Positions 22,111 to 32,037 of a stretch of 36,217 bases of DNA are shown in pieces. Source of the stretch: Scleroderma bovista (Eukaryota > Basidiomycota > Agaricomycetes > Boletales > Sclerodermataceae); the NCBI GenBank assembly GCA_037178675.1, contig JAYMGJ010000448.1, positions 1 to 36,217 of the forward strand, in the 5' to 3' direction. A program made the translations under genes and the position numbers. Position 1 is the first letter of the stretch. The number at the start of each line of letters is the position of its first letter. A model generated the notes under the pieces. The model saw only the letters and a list, made by a program, of their open reading frames with translations, was not told the origin of the DNA and did no database searches.

Positions 22111-22639
22111 TGTTGGGTTCAACGGTGTCACGCACCAAACGTGTTTGGTACTGTGGACATGGAGAAAGTTAGCCGATGAAACTAATGCGAAGAACGCACA
22201 CCCAAGATCTGTTGAAAGATTGCCCCGACTTGAGGGATACAGACAGCCCTCGCTATCCATATCACGCAAAGTCATGACTATCCTTATGCGAAGGATGAAT
22301 ACAAGCTTGTCATAGCCATCTATCGCACAAGAATGACTATCCTGGAGCAAGAGATGAATGCCATCGTCTGGCAGTCATCCCTCGCACGAGAACCGCCAAG
22401 AAGCAGAAGAATCCAAGGATTGATGATCATTTCAGTATGAGAGAGGAATGCAACCTACTGCAGTCCAACTCCCATACCAGAACAACCAAAGAAGCAGAAG
22501 AAACGATAGAGAAACAAAGGAGAAAAGGAAGAATCATTTTTAGCGCCCAAATGTCAAATTTAGGCGCCCAGTGCCGGCATTCCGATATTTTGAATAGCTC
22601 TGCCATTTTTGAAGCTATCAATCATGTGACTATACCATC

Positions 22640-23137
22640 ATGGAGCCTAGACCGTGGTCTATCTGCCTGTCAAGTTCCGACGTAAATCTGTTCATTTCCC
22701 ACGGAGATATTCCACCCGCAATCCAGACACCCGCTTCATCACTCACTATGGAGTCCACATTTTCTCTGGATCGTTTCTCCGCTATTGCAGCAGACCTCAA
22801 CTATGTCCTGCTCTTGGGACAGCCTCTCCCTGAGCTCCTGTGTACTGTCTGGTACATATCTTCCCAGCCTTCTCCCTCAGTCCCTCTCATTCTCGGTCAG
22901 CGCGTTCTCCTCGTCAGTCCTGCGTCGCGCACATACTTTGGTCGTCTCAAGTCTATTGTTAGACTTGAAAATTCATACCTGGTCATCTCTGTGTCTCCTG
23001 AGTCCTCTGCATATGGTCCTTTCATCCCAGAGTCCTGTCACATTCATCTCCCTCTATCATTCATCTCGCTTCCCTGGACACGTCGAATCCGCTACTTGCG
23101 ATTCTCTTCCCTGCTATCCCGCAACAAACACGAATGA
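22640..23137 (+). CDS. 165-codon ORF inside the long LTR (copy A)
   Basis: The ORF runs from ATG to TGA inside U3 of the solo LTR, upstream of the TATA box. The inverted LTR copy holds the same ORF (33865-33368), also 165 codons, with no stop or frameshift and about 20 residue differences. Many of these are of CpG-decay type (Arg to His, Gln or Cys; Thr to Met; Val to Ile). The predicted protein starts MEPRPWSICLSSSD, has a hydrophobic middle (LNYVLLLGQPLPELLCTVWY) and ends SRNKHE; I recognise no domain. Other frames in the same stretch are also open in both copies, so coding status rests on length and conservation only. Confidence 0.4.
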   Translation: MEPRPWSICLSSSDVNLFISHGDIPPAIQTPASSLTMESTFSLDRFSAIAADLNYVLLLGQPLPELLCTVWYISSQPSPSVPLILGQRVLLVSPASRTYFGRLKSIVRLENSYLVISVSPESSAYGPFIPESCHIHLPLSFISLPWTRRIRYLRFSSLLSRNKHE

Positions 23138-23899
23138 AACAGTGCTCTAGAACCCTTCTTAGGAGCCCTAATAGAGTACAGAACCTTCCCCTTACTGCTC
23201 AAGGGAAGACTGCACTTCGGGAGCACCAAATTTCGCGTTTTTGCTCTACAGAAGCTCAATCCAAGGGATTTGTGACACCTGTGACCAGCTGTGACTCTAC
23301 TTGTCATTCCAGGCCCCCTGACACTGCTCTTCTGGTCGGATCAATTCTTTTATTATCCCCCAGCCACTCCCATCAGTGGCACTGCTTCAGAAGCTCATCT
23401 CCAGATCTAAAGTTCAATAAATCATAGGTTGTGCTTCCCTTCTTTCTGAGTCACACAGAGTCACTCTGGCTCACTCTGACTCACTCTGCTGCGCATTATT
23501 CATCCCCTCTTGGCATTACTAATCCCCATTACTCCCCTTACCAATCACTTACCAATCATCCTTCAAATCATGCTTATCATGCTGCTTATCAATTCATGAC
23601 TCATGCCCCTATGATTCATATGCATTATGTCATCGCATATGCTCATTTATCTTCGATCTACTCATCCCCTGCTTTCCCCCCCTCTCTTTTGGGCCCCATG
23701 CAATGATTTTTCCATATTCTTGGTTATACACCCCTTTTTACCTATGTTTTTGCTCTTTCCCTTGGCTCAGCAGCTTGTTCAGGCTCTCCCCATCGATGAC
23801 TCAGCCTGATTACACTGCTTATCAATCGCTTACCAATTTCTTACCAATCTCTTACCAAGCACTTAGTCATTTGTGCTTACAGGGCCACAGCCCCTCCTG

Positions 23900-23954
23900 T
23901 ATATAAACCAGCAGCCAAAGGCTGCAAGGAAGTGTCTGCTTCCCCCTCAATAAA
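23900..23954 (+). promoter_or_regulatory. TATA box and poly(A) signal of the long LTR
   Basis: TATATAAA at 23900-23907 is followed by a small stem (GCAGCC-AAA-GGCTGC) and by AATAAA at 23949-23954. This is the compact promoter/poly(A) arrangement of an LTR; the mirrored copy has its TATA at 32605-32598. Confidence 0.6.
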
Positions 23955-24467
23955 GCAACCACATTCACTCTTCCTCGCTGTCTATAAGCTCTATCTCTGT
24001 CTTTGGACTTGTAGGTCACCCAGTGCTGGCCTAAAGCTCCTATATTGCTGTTTATCAGATATATCTTGTATCTGATCATTTCTCTAGGCTGAAGCGCAGT
24101 CTAGCATCACTGTCCACTCCATCCCATCACTGTCCATCGCATTCTTGAAGCAGGAACTGTCCCCTTGCTTCCCCTCTGCTCCATCACTGCTGTTACACCC
24201 CTGTCATCAATCTATCATCGCTCTTCTATCCCAGGACTCTTCCTAACCACTGTGGTAGGCTGAAGAGGAGTCAATACCATCCCCAGTCGCATTCCTTCCC
24301 CATCAGAAGCCCTTCCCTTCCCTCCTGCATCCTGCCTGAAGGCGTGCAGCACATCCCCCTGAGGAGATTAAATACCAGAAACGCAAAGGAAGACCACCAC
24401 TCGCATATTGCTGTCATTTGGTGTTGGTTGTTGGTTGTTCTGACCTCTTCCCTCACTTAGGCGCACA

Positions 24468-24896
24468 ACGGGCATGCTACTTTACGAGCCCATGCACCTG
24501 GGTAGGCCATGTTATACAGTCAGCGGACGATGACAATTGGCCATGCTACACAGGCTGGCAGAAGTGAGGCTTATGACTAGAGCTTTTCCGTATCACAGGG
24601 GTCAGCCCCCAACAGTATTGTCACCAAGTGACAATGGTGGGCCCATGGCTCTGTTGTCATCATGGGGTAGGGTGAAAGTCTTAAGCTGGACAAATTGGTG
24701 TCGTCGTGAAAATACTCGGGCTGAGAGGAGTAGCATACCAATAGAATAAGTGAGCCAGTACGCAATGGAGGCAGTGTGGTGGAAATCTGACGGCAGCAAT
24801 AACACCATAGTGAGCTGGTCAATCAGCATTGCGGCATGGTCAACAGTGTGGCAAAGTCAACACTCCGGCATGTTCAATATCCCGGCACAGTCAACC
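24468..24896. other. Region right of the long LTR; possible degenerate terminal repeat
   Basis: No gene seen. The part around 24530-24670 is loosely similar, in inverted orientation, to 31760-31900 (for example GACAATTGGCCATGCTACA against GACAATCGGC...TGCTACATGGCC on the other strand). This hints that 24.5-32.0 kb is one decayed transposon with long ends. From about 24800 GGCACAGTCAAC-type motifs begin. Confidence 0.3.
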
Positions 24897-25060
24897 AATG
24901 AGATGTGGTGCCGATGAGATGTGGTGCCGATGAGATGTGGTGCCGATGAGATGTGGTGCCGATGAGATGTGGTGCCGATGAGATGTGGTGCCGATGAGAT
25001 GTGGTGCCGATGAGATGTGGTGCCGATGAGATGTGGTGCCGCTGATGTGGTGCCGCTGAT
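24897..25060. repeat. 16-bp tandem repeat, about nine copies
   Basis: GATGAGATGTGGTGCC repeats about nine times with almost no variation, then two shortened GCTGATGTGGTGCC copies. A single copy of the same unit occurs at about 28777 on the far side of the dioxygenase gene. Confidence 0.9.
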
Positions 25061-25129
25061 GTGGTGCCGGATGTTATGTGTCGGCTGCATCAATTTAGTT
25101 GCAGTGGTTCCTCGTGCCGGATCTTGGCC

Positions 25130-25800
25130 TAACGGTAGTTAGTTAACACTATATCCATGGCGATACATCTATATAGAGGACATAGTATCTAGGGCCTGAT
25201 GGGTATACAGGGAGATCAACCTTGCGGCCCATCACACTCGATGGGAAGCCAATTCACAGGCCTGCCCAACTATATAGTTGTTCCCACATTGAGGGCTTGT
25301 TTAATCCTCTGGGACACCCCATTCATGGCTTGTCACTTTAAAATGTACTTGCAAGGTTTCCCTGCATAGCTAGATAACACCTCTGCTAGGGCCTGCCCAA
25401 TGCTATGGGATACCATGGCCATTGCCTGTCAGACTGAACCCATATGCTGGGCGCACTGACTATAAATGACACTGTCTCCAGGGCTTGCCCACAGTTATGG
25501 GACACCACACCTGTGGCTAGCACCCCTTAAAGGTACAGTCTCCGCACAGCCCATTGGAATGCAAGGGACAATAGTTCCATGGCCCTTTGGTAAGAAAGGG
25601 ACTCTGTTGTTACAGCCTGATCAAAGCCCGAAACACACTATTCCTCTGGCCTGATGCAAAGCACGGGACACTGGCACTGCAGCCCTCCTACTCACTCCTA
25701 TTTGTTGGGCTCTATAATAGAATAGAGAACACTATATCCAGGGCCTCCTGCTCTTATAGATGATACAGCACCTGGGGCTGTTATGTAATCATGGGACACC
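25130..25800. repeat. Direct repeat, left copy (GGGCCTGCCC...GGGACACC-rich)
   Basis: A stretch of about 0.6 kb built from loose repeats of GGGCCTGCCCAATGCTATGG plus GACACC. It matches 30990-31560 in the same orientation along its length, at reduced identity. Each copy is preceded by a short tandem array (24897-25060; 30694-30962) and followed by GCGGCA/GCTGC-rich sequence, so a larger unit of over 1 kb has been duplicated. No coding frame is convincing. 25801-26320 is GCTGC-rich sequence without a recognisable gene. Confidence 0.6.
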
Positions 25801-26552
25801 ATCATGGGCTTGACACATTGTGTGACACCAATTTAGTGGTGTGCCTTGGGAACTCCAGGAGGCAGGGCCTACTCTGCTACTTCTAGCCCCTTGGCCGCAA
25901 TTCCATGGCTACCCTGCTGCTTTGGCTGCCATGCTGCTAACAGTCCTTCAGCAGCAGTGGCCATCCCTGGTTCTCTGGCCGCATTGCTGCGGCATACCGT
26001 TCGTTTGCTGTGATACCACAGCTGTACTTGTCATAGTGGCAGCCACCACTGCTGCCCAGCCATGATTGGTTACAGCCATCACAGCTGCAAACTTGACGAC
26101 CAGCATAAGGTATCAACTTGCGGCACCCATTGTATTGGAGACATGCACTATTCCCATTCATGCCAATGTGTTCCCTGTGTGATTTCTGCCTTATTGTTAA
26201 CCTGGCTGGGTGTTGCAGCTGCAGCTCAGATTTTGGCCAGCAACATTATATCACAGTGTCACTTTGGCCGATATTTGATTAACCAATTATTGTTGTGATG
26301 AACATATATGTGTATTCATACAATGTTTACCTACGGCAGCACTCCAAAGACTCCTCCCATTTCTGCCGCAATGCATTTGGTGCACGGGTTAGCATCTCAA
26401 TGGCCTCCATCCTTTTTGCACAATGCTGCATCACCTCCATATGATATTTAAGGGCATTGTCCGAGCTCCACAAGATATTGTTGCAGAAGTACCATGCATT
26501 TGACAAGGCCTCATCCGAGGTATATCCAACGGTGAGTAGAATGGTGAGCTTT

Positions 26553-27060
26553 CTATTGGCAACCTGGCAAAGCTTTAGTATCTAACACAACACGAATAAG
26601 GGAGCATACCAGGTCCGCCAGAAAGAATGCCTCTGCCTCCGATACCATGTCCTGCAGTGGCTGTGTGCTGTACCCTGCTGTACATGTGCCGTGGCCATTA
26701 ACCCACCATGAGTTTGCCACTTGCAGCGTACTTGGAACCTGGACTTCGGTGGCCTTGGCATGATAGACATTCAACTGTCACATTGCTGCATACAGTCTTG
26801 CTGGCGGCAGATTTTCTAGTACGACCATCCTGTGCACCCTGCTCGCCATCATTGGCAATATCATCTTTGCACCCATAGCCTGGCATGCGGCAAGCACACA
26901 TTCTAAATTTGCCTGGGGGCTCATGAGTGTGTTAATCAAATGTAATCATTCTCCACTTACCACTTCCATTTGTACATTTGCATACCATTCAGCTGTGGCC
27001 AGCATCCCCTTGGGCTGTTATTGAACCACGTACACCAACCATCGAAAGCGGACTCCAACA
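26553..27060 (-). pseudogene. Decayed spliced ORF of unknown family
   Basis: Coding-like sequence on the minus strand. 27060-26961 reads LESAFDGWCTWFNN then PRGCWPQLNG and ends at a GTAAGT donor (26960). From about 26912 a frame reads LECVLAACQAMGAKMILPMM, meets TGA at 26780-26778, and continues QLNVYHAKATEV ... EAEAFFLADLVCSLIRVVLD to about 26577, with a TAG at 26553. The TGA fits a CGA to TGA change. The join of the two parts is not in phase with the best donor, so it is damaged or I have the wrong splice site. I do not recognise the protein; a transposon-derived or host gene relic are both possible. Confidence 0.35.
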
Positions 27061-27391
27061 TATTGCAATACCATGGACAGTTTGCAGGTTTCGCGCAGTT
27101 CGGATGTGTTATTCATGATTGATGGTGTGATGGCCGATTCGCCCTAAGCCTTATAACATTCAGGTAATCAATGTTCTCACGGTCCACATGTCACCTGATG
27201 CATAATTACCACATTGTGCAACCGGGCATGTGTTGTTTCGCATCGGCCAATCGCCGATCAGCCTTGTTTAGTGGATCTAGCCGAGAATGGAATGTGTTGC
27301 ATTGCTGTTTGCAAACAGATGTCCGCAGCTTGCCGCTCATCCCCCACTAAAATTTTTACTCCCCACATTGTCAAAAGTTGTCCTGTGTCCA

Positions 27392-28666
27392 ATGGCTGAT
27401 GCAAATGTTGTGCCATCCAACTATACTTTGTCCAACATCATGGCATCATATATGCGGCGCCGCTTCCTGAATGAAGCATTCCCAGACTTAAATTCCCCCA
27501 CTCCGGAAACGCTTCTGTCCCTGCCGGTGGATGCAACTGTAGCCATGAACAAAATTGTATCCACCATCACACAGGCATATCATAATTGGAGTGAGCCAAT
27601 TCTTGTATAGTTAAATTATCCTTCCTTGATATCCACTTCAGTTTCCTGTGGCATTGACTTGATTTGGTTGTCCGAAAGCCTCGGACCAATGCAATCTGGC
27701 ACAAATGAGCAACAGGAGATTAGGGTCCTCCGTAGACATCCTTCCTCTTTGACTGGAACCCTTTCCTGGCCCACCATTATTCTGGGAGAAGGTGACACAA
27801 TTGCATTGTGGTATCTTCCCGGAGCTCTAGCTCCCTGCATCCAAGTATGGTATCATTCCACTCTCATTGTCCACTGTTGAGGCCTTTGTTTCTAGGAGCA
27901 CATCATGGCATCCATTGATCCACTTGCACATCCACTGGAAGAGAGTATTACTAATCAGTCATGGCGTACAACACACCAGTATTTCAAGGATGACATGGAT
28001 ATTTTCGGGTGCTTGGAATTCTCTCCGGCATGGCACATGCTCGGCCATTCTGTGAGTACCTTCTTCTTTTGACAATGCACTTGTTTGATCTTCTCTTCCC
28101 CTTCTTGCTAGACCCCCAATGACATTCCGGGGGTGTCCAAGGCTTTGGCCGGTCCTACAGGCTATCAATGGAGCAAGGATATATGTCCTCCATCGGCAAT
28201 ACTTTCAGGTGTTCTTTCTATTATCCATCCACCACTATACAATGCCAGCCACCTTGCCATGCAATGCTTGACTGACTGGGCGACTGGCCATGATCCCGGA
28301 ATGCTGGCGGCACTTGAAAATTGGTCAACTGTCGTCACTAATATCTCACTAATTGTCAATCGAAGTACCCCCCTCCACAGGGACCCACACTCTCAAGCAG
28401 ATTGGTATGACATGCTATTCAGTGTCAGTAATTATGATGACTGTGCACTGGACATTCCCAGTCTTGGGATTCAGGTATTGTACAATCCCGGCACTGTTGT
28501 TGCATTTTCTGGCCAGCTCTTTTGGCACAGCGTCAATGAGGTTGACGGAGCGAGGTGCTGTTTGGCGTATTATATGAGGGATAATATTCACCATTGGTTA
28601 AGGGTGCCACAGCCTCTTCATTGGGTGACACCAGATAATGTCCGCAATGCACTGGTGAAGCATTGA
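27392..28666 (+). CDS. TET/JBP-like 2-oxoglutarate/Fe(II) dioxygenase, four exons, apparently intact
   Basis: Exons 27392-27590, 27642-27844, 27896-28051 and 28112-28666 join in frame (phases 1, 0, 0) with GTGAGC, GTATGG and GTGAGT donors and CAG/TAG acceptors, giving about 370 residues. The last exon carries the double-stranded beta-helix core: LHRDPHSQADWYD supplies H275 and D277, FSGQLFWHSV supplies H325, and R334 in DGARCCLAYYMRDN is placed to bind 2-oxoglutarate. This pattern matches the fungal TET/JBP family, which oxidises methyl groups on DNA bases and is expanded in basidiomycetes together with KDZ DNA transposons. No stop or frameshift is seen. The start Met is the first plausible one; an upstream exon is possible. 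No adjacent KDZ transposase was recognised. The substrate is inferred from the family. Confidence 0.72.
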
Positions 28667-28776
28667 ATAATTAGCTTCCTGATATGATTGTTTGGTGTAC
28701 TAAAATGTAATTCTGATGGTTTGTAGTCCCAATTTGTTGGAAGTAGTTTTAGCTGTATTTAAACTGAAGGTATGTT

Positions 28777-28985
28777 GTGCCGATGAGATGTGGTGCCGTG
28801 CGGTGTGCCCAAAGTGCGGCAGATTCAAGGGGCAGCAGATTCATGATTCCGGCATGATCACAATGATCTGGCTTGGTCAAGTCTACGATCAGCGACACAT
28901 TCAAAGGTGAGGCACTTCATCATTCTGGCACAGTCAACACTCCAGCAGGATCGACATTCCTGCACTGCCCAACACACACCCTCAC
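28777..28985. repeat. Scattered GGCACAGTCAACA-type motifs
   Basis: A single 16-bp unit of the 24.9-kb array is followed by loose copies of GGCAGATTCA and GGCACAGTCAACACTCC. The orientation is the same as at 24800-24896. Confidence 0.5.
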
Positions 28986-29139
28986 TCAGACATGACCATC
29001 AGAGCAAGAAAGATGTGACTGCAGGTATTCCTGCAGGAGATCAACGCACATCAAGATGGAACTGACTGTCGACACTGAAAATGATGAGAAGCTCACACGA
29101 GTTGCATCAGCCTTGAGGAGAAACTGTCGCCGATGAGTG

Positions 29140-29390
29140 GTCCATATGATGACTGTGCTGGACTGGTAATGGTGCCGGAGTGTTGATTGTGCCGGAGTGT
29201 TGATTGGGCCGGAGTGTTGACTGGGCCAGACTGATGATGGTGCCAAAGGGTTGATTGTGCTGATGGAGTGTTGATTGTGCCGACCTGTTGACTGCCGGGA
29301 TGTGGATCCTGCTGGAGTGTTGACTGTGCCACAAGGTTGATTGTGCCGGAGTATTGATTGTGCCAGCCTGTTGACTGCTGTGTATTCCAG
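29140..29390. repeat. Motif array, forward orientation (TGTTGATTGTGCCGGAG)
   Basis: About a dozen degenerate copies of TGTTGAYTGTGCCGGAG in one orientation. The array faces the inverted array at 29420-29700, forming a long imperfect palindrome centred near 29405. Confidence 0.75.
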
Positions 29391-29419
29391 CACATGCAAC
29401 CGTGCAGCACATTCATCAT

Positions 29420-29700
29420 TCCAGCAGATTCAACATTTCAGCAGTTAACAGTTTGGCACAATGAACATTTCGGCACAACTATCATTCTGGCATAGTCAAC
29501 ATTGCAGAGTCAACACTGCGGCACAATCAACCCTCCGGCACAGTCAACATTGCGGCAGAGTCAACACTGTGGCACAATCAAGAGTTCGGCACAATCACCA
29601 TTCTGGCTCAACATTGCGGCAGAGTCAACCCTGTGGCACAATCAACCGTTCGGCACATTCATTATTCCGGCACAGTCAACAGTTTGGCACAATCACCAAT
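29420..29700. repeat. Motif array, inverted orientation (CGGCACAATCAACA)
   Basis: About fifteen degenerate copies of CGGCACARTCAACATT, the reverse complement of the preceding array's unit. Such short subterminal arrays in opposite orientations are typical of DNA-transposon ends, but no transposase is visible. 29701-30032 contains no recognisable gene. Confidence 0.75.
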
Positions 29701-30035
29701 TGGTGGCTGCATTTCTATTGCTTGTGATTGGCTGTCACAGTGCAATTGTCCCATCACAATAACAAGGGATCTCGGATCAGCATTATGATTGGGCTTTGCA
29801 GTCGCCTTATTTTGGAGTTTGTCTATCCCATGGCCTGTGATCTGACATGCTTGTGTTTAACAAGGAGCCTCAGTTATAGAAAGTGATTTCAAAGTGAGCA
29901 GCCTGCCAGTGCCAGTTCATCTAGCACTGCCATCTCTCAGGGAACAATCAATGCAGCATGTATTAACACAGCTGCAGCTTGAGAAAGGCATCAAGGCCGC
30001 ATCTTGGTCATTGTGGTACAGCCATCATTAATTTA

Positions 30036-30372
30036 CTATCACTTACACTGTTGTCGGCACCCCCACCCATTCGGCACTTTGGTTTTTTACCACCCACCGC
30101 TCAACTACACACAAAATTGACTAGTACAAAATTTGTTTTATACCACTTGGATACTCTGATAGCTCGAAGGATTGATATATATGCAGTAGTTGTTGAGATC
30201 ACAAAAAATGCTGGGTTGAACAGCAGTCACACTCATTTGTCACCCAAGTTGTCACAAGTGCCAAAGTGGAGTCACACCTCTCATCATGGAATCTGTGTGA
30301 CACCAGTGACATATGGTAACATTCTGTGACTGCCAAATGGGTGGGGGTGCCGACAACAGTGTAAGTGATAGT
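30036..30372. mobile_element. MITE with about 40-bp terminal inverted repeats and TA flanks
   Basis: The left end starts CTATCACTTACACTGTTG, continues TCGGCACCCCCACCC; the right end ends with its reverse complement (GGGTGGGGGTGCCGA...AGTGTAAGTGATAG). Both ends are flanked by TA, which suits a Tc1/mariner-type target. The interior of about 260 bp has no coding capacity. Confidence 0.75.
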
Positions 30373-30693
30373 AATGCTATCATTGCAGCACTTATGCGCA
30401 CAGCCACCACAGCTTGGCTGCCGCAGCCCAGTATGTCAGTGGGAAATGCCGGTTTCCACAATACTGTGCTGACACTACCACACAGCACGGTCATTCCCAC
30501 ATTGCCGCACAAGCAAGCATGATGGCCACACAGCTATTACTGCAGCACATTTGTGATTCTTGGCAAGGTATTGCGGCATCCGGTGATTGGTGCAAAGCCA
30601 TTACCAGTATTTATGTTGTGCCGTTCTTGTAATGCTGCAATTCTATTATGCCAATGGTAGATTGCCGATGACATGTTGCCACTGTTGTGTCCT

Positions 30694-30962
30694 GCCAACA
30701 GTGTGTTCTGCCAACAGTGGTGTTGTGCCGACAGCCGTGTTCTGCCGACAATTGTGTTCTGCTGACAGTTGTGTCCTGCCGACAATTTTGTTCTGCCAAC
30801 AGATGTTCTGCTGACAATTGTGTTCTGCCGACAGCCATGTTCTGCTGACAGCCGTGTTCTGCCGACAGTTGTGTTCTGCCGACAGTTGTGTTCTGCTGCC
30901 AGTGTGTTCTGCTGCCAATGTGTTCTTCCAATGCCATGTAGTGCCGATTGTGTCGTGCCACA
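30694..30962. repeat. Tandem array of TGTTCTGCCGACAGTTG
   Basis: About fifteen copies of a 16-18 bp unit with C/T variation at the CCG (TGCCGAC against TGCTGAC), which looks like CpG decay. It lies just before the right direct repeat, mirroring the position of the 16-bp array before the left one. Confidence 0.85.
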
Positions 30963-30989
30963 CCCCGGCTTACTGCTACTTTAGAGAAG

Positions 30990-31560
30990 ACCAGATGCCT
31001 GGCCCTACATTTATACAAGGGATATAGTTCCAAGGGCCTGCTGTGTATATTGGGAGGCCAAACATTATGGCCGATCATACTAAAGGGGAAGCATATCGGC
31101 TGGCCTTCCCATCTAGCTAGGTGTCCCCAGACGGAGGGCTTGCTTAATGCTCTGGGACACTGCATTCATAGCCTATCACTTTGAAGTGTACTGCAAGGCC
31201 CTCCCATATAGGTAGATAACACCTTTCTGAGGGCCCACCTAATGCTATGGGACATTGTACCTATTGTTGCCGTGTGCCCTGACTATATAGATGAAACTGG
31301 CTCCAGGGCCTACTCATAGTCATGGGACACCAATCCCATGGCTAGGTATTCTTAAAGGAACACCATGCATGCAGCCCATTGGAAAGCACGGGATGCTGTT
31401 TCTATGGCTGGCCCTGCAACAAGAAAGGGACACCAAAGGTACAGCCCAATGCAAAGCACAGGACACACTATCCCTCTGGCCCACTGACAGAAACAGGACA
31501 CCAATACCACAGCCAAATTCAAAGCATGGGACACTGGTACAGAGGCCTTTCTATTGACTC
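30990..31560. repeat. Direct repeat, right copy
   Basis: It matches 25130-25720 in the same orientation, including AGATAACACCT, AATGCTATGGGA and CAGCCCATTGGAA blocks. 31561-31990 has no recognisable gene; its right part has weak inverted similarity to 24.5 kb. Confidence 0.6.
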
Positions 31561-32037
31561 CTGTCTGCAGGTTAGCTGCATTGCGGCACTTACTACCGTC
31601 CTTTTGCCGAAATGCTGCGGCAGCCCCCCTGCAATCCTCGGCCTGAATGTAGTGGCTACCCTGCGACATATAGTTGTCTGGCCGCATGCCGCGGCTCCCT
31701 TGCCGCATTAGGTCCTATTGCCACAGGCCATATCCTGATCTAGTGTACTAGTGTGTCAGCCCACCAATATTACTTGGTGACAACCTCTCCATGAGCCACC
31801 AATATGGCACAGTGAAACACCCTACCATTAGCCCACTCGTATGACATGAGGATGCACCATGGCTGGGCCCTATCTCAGCTGGCCATGTAGCACAGCCGAT
31901 TGTCAGCTTTGTCTGTCCGTGTTGTATGGGACAATGCAGGTGCATTATGTGACTTTACAGTCTGTATTTAATGCATAGTTTGTGTTTGTTTGTACCTCAG
32001 TTGTTGTTCAACAACACTGAGGTACGTCGTCTTCCAG

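Larger units (their letters stand above)
22126..24467 (+). mobile_element. Long solo LTR (family 2, 2.34 kb) with target duplication
   Basis: It starts TGTCACGCACC and ends ...TTAGGCGCACA, the TG...CA ends of an LTR. ACGG (22122-22125) before it is repeated after it (24468-24471). A full inverted copy lies at 32038-34377 and the first 167 bp of a third copy at 36051-36217. It opens with an inverted motif ACCAAAC-GT-GTTTGGT. A TATATAAA box at 23900-23907 and AATAAA at 23949-23954 have the order expected of an LTR promoter and poly(A) region, giving a U3 of about 1.77 kb. The superfamily of the parent element cannot be told from the LTR alone. Confidence 0.82.

Noticed and set aside
22785..23150. 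Second, overlapping ORF within the long LTR
   Set aside because: Open in both copies but shorter and Ser/Leu-rich; kept only as a caveat to the 165-codon ORF.
24857..25093. Minus-strand His/Ser/Gly/Thr repeat ORF
   Set aside because: It is the 16-bp tandem repeat read through; the frame shifts at each unit and has no coding support.
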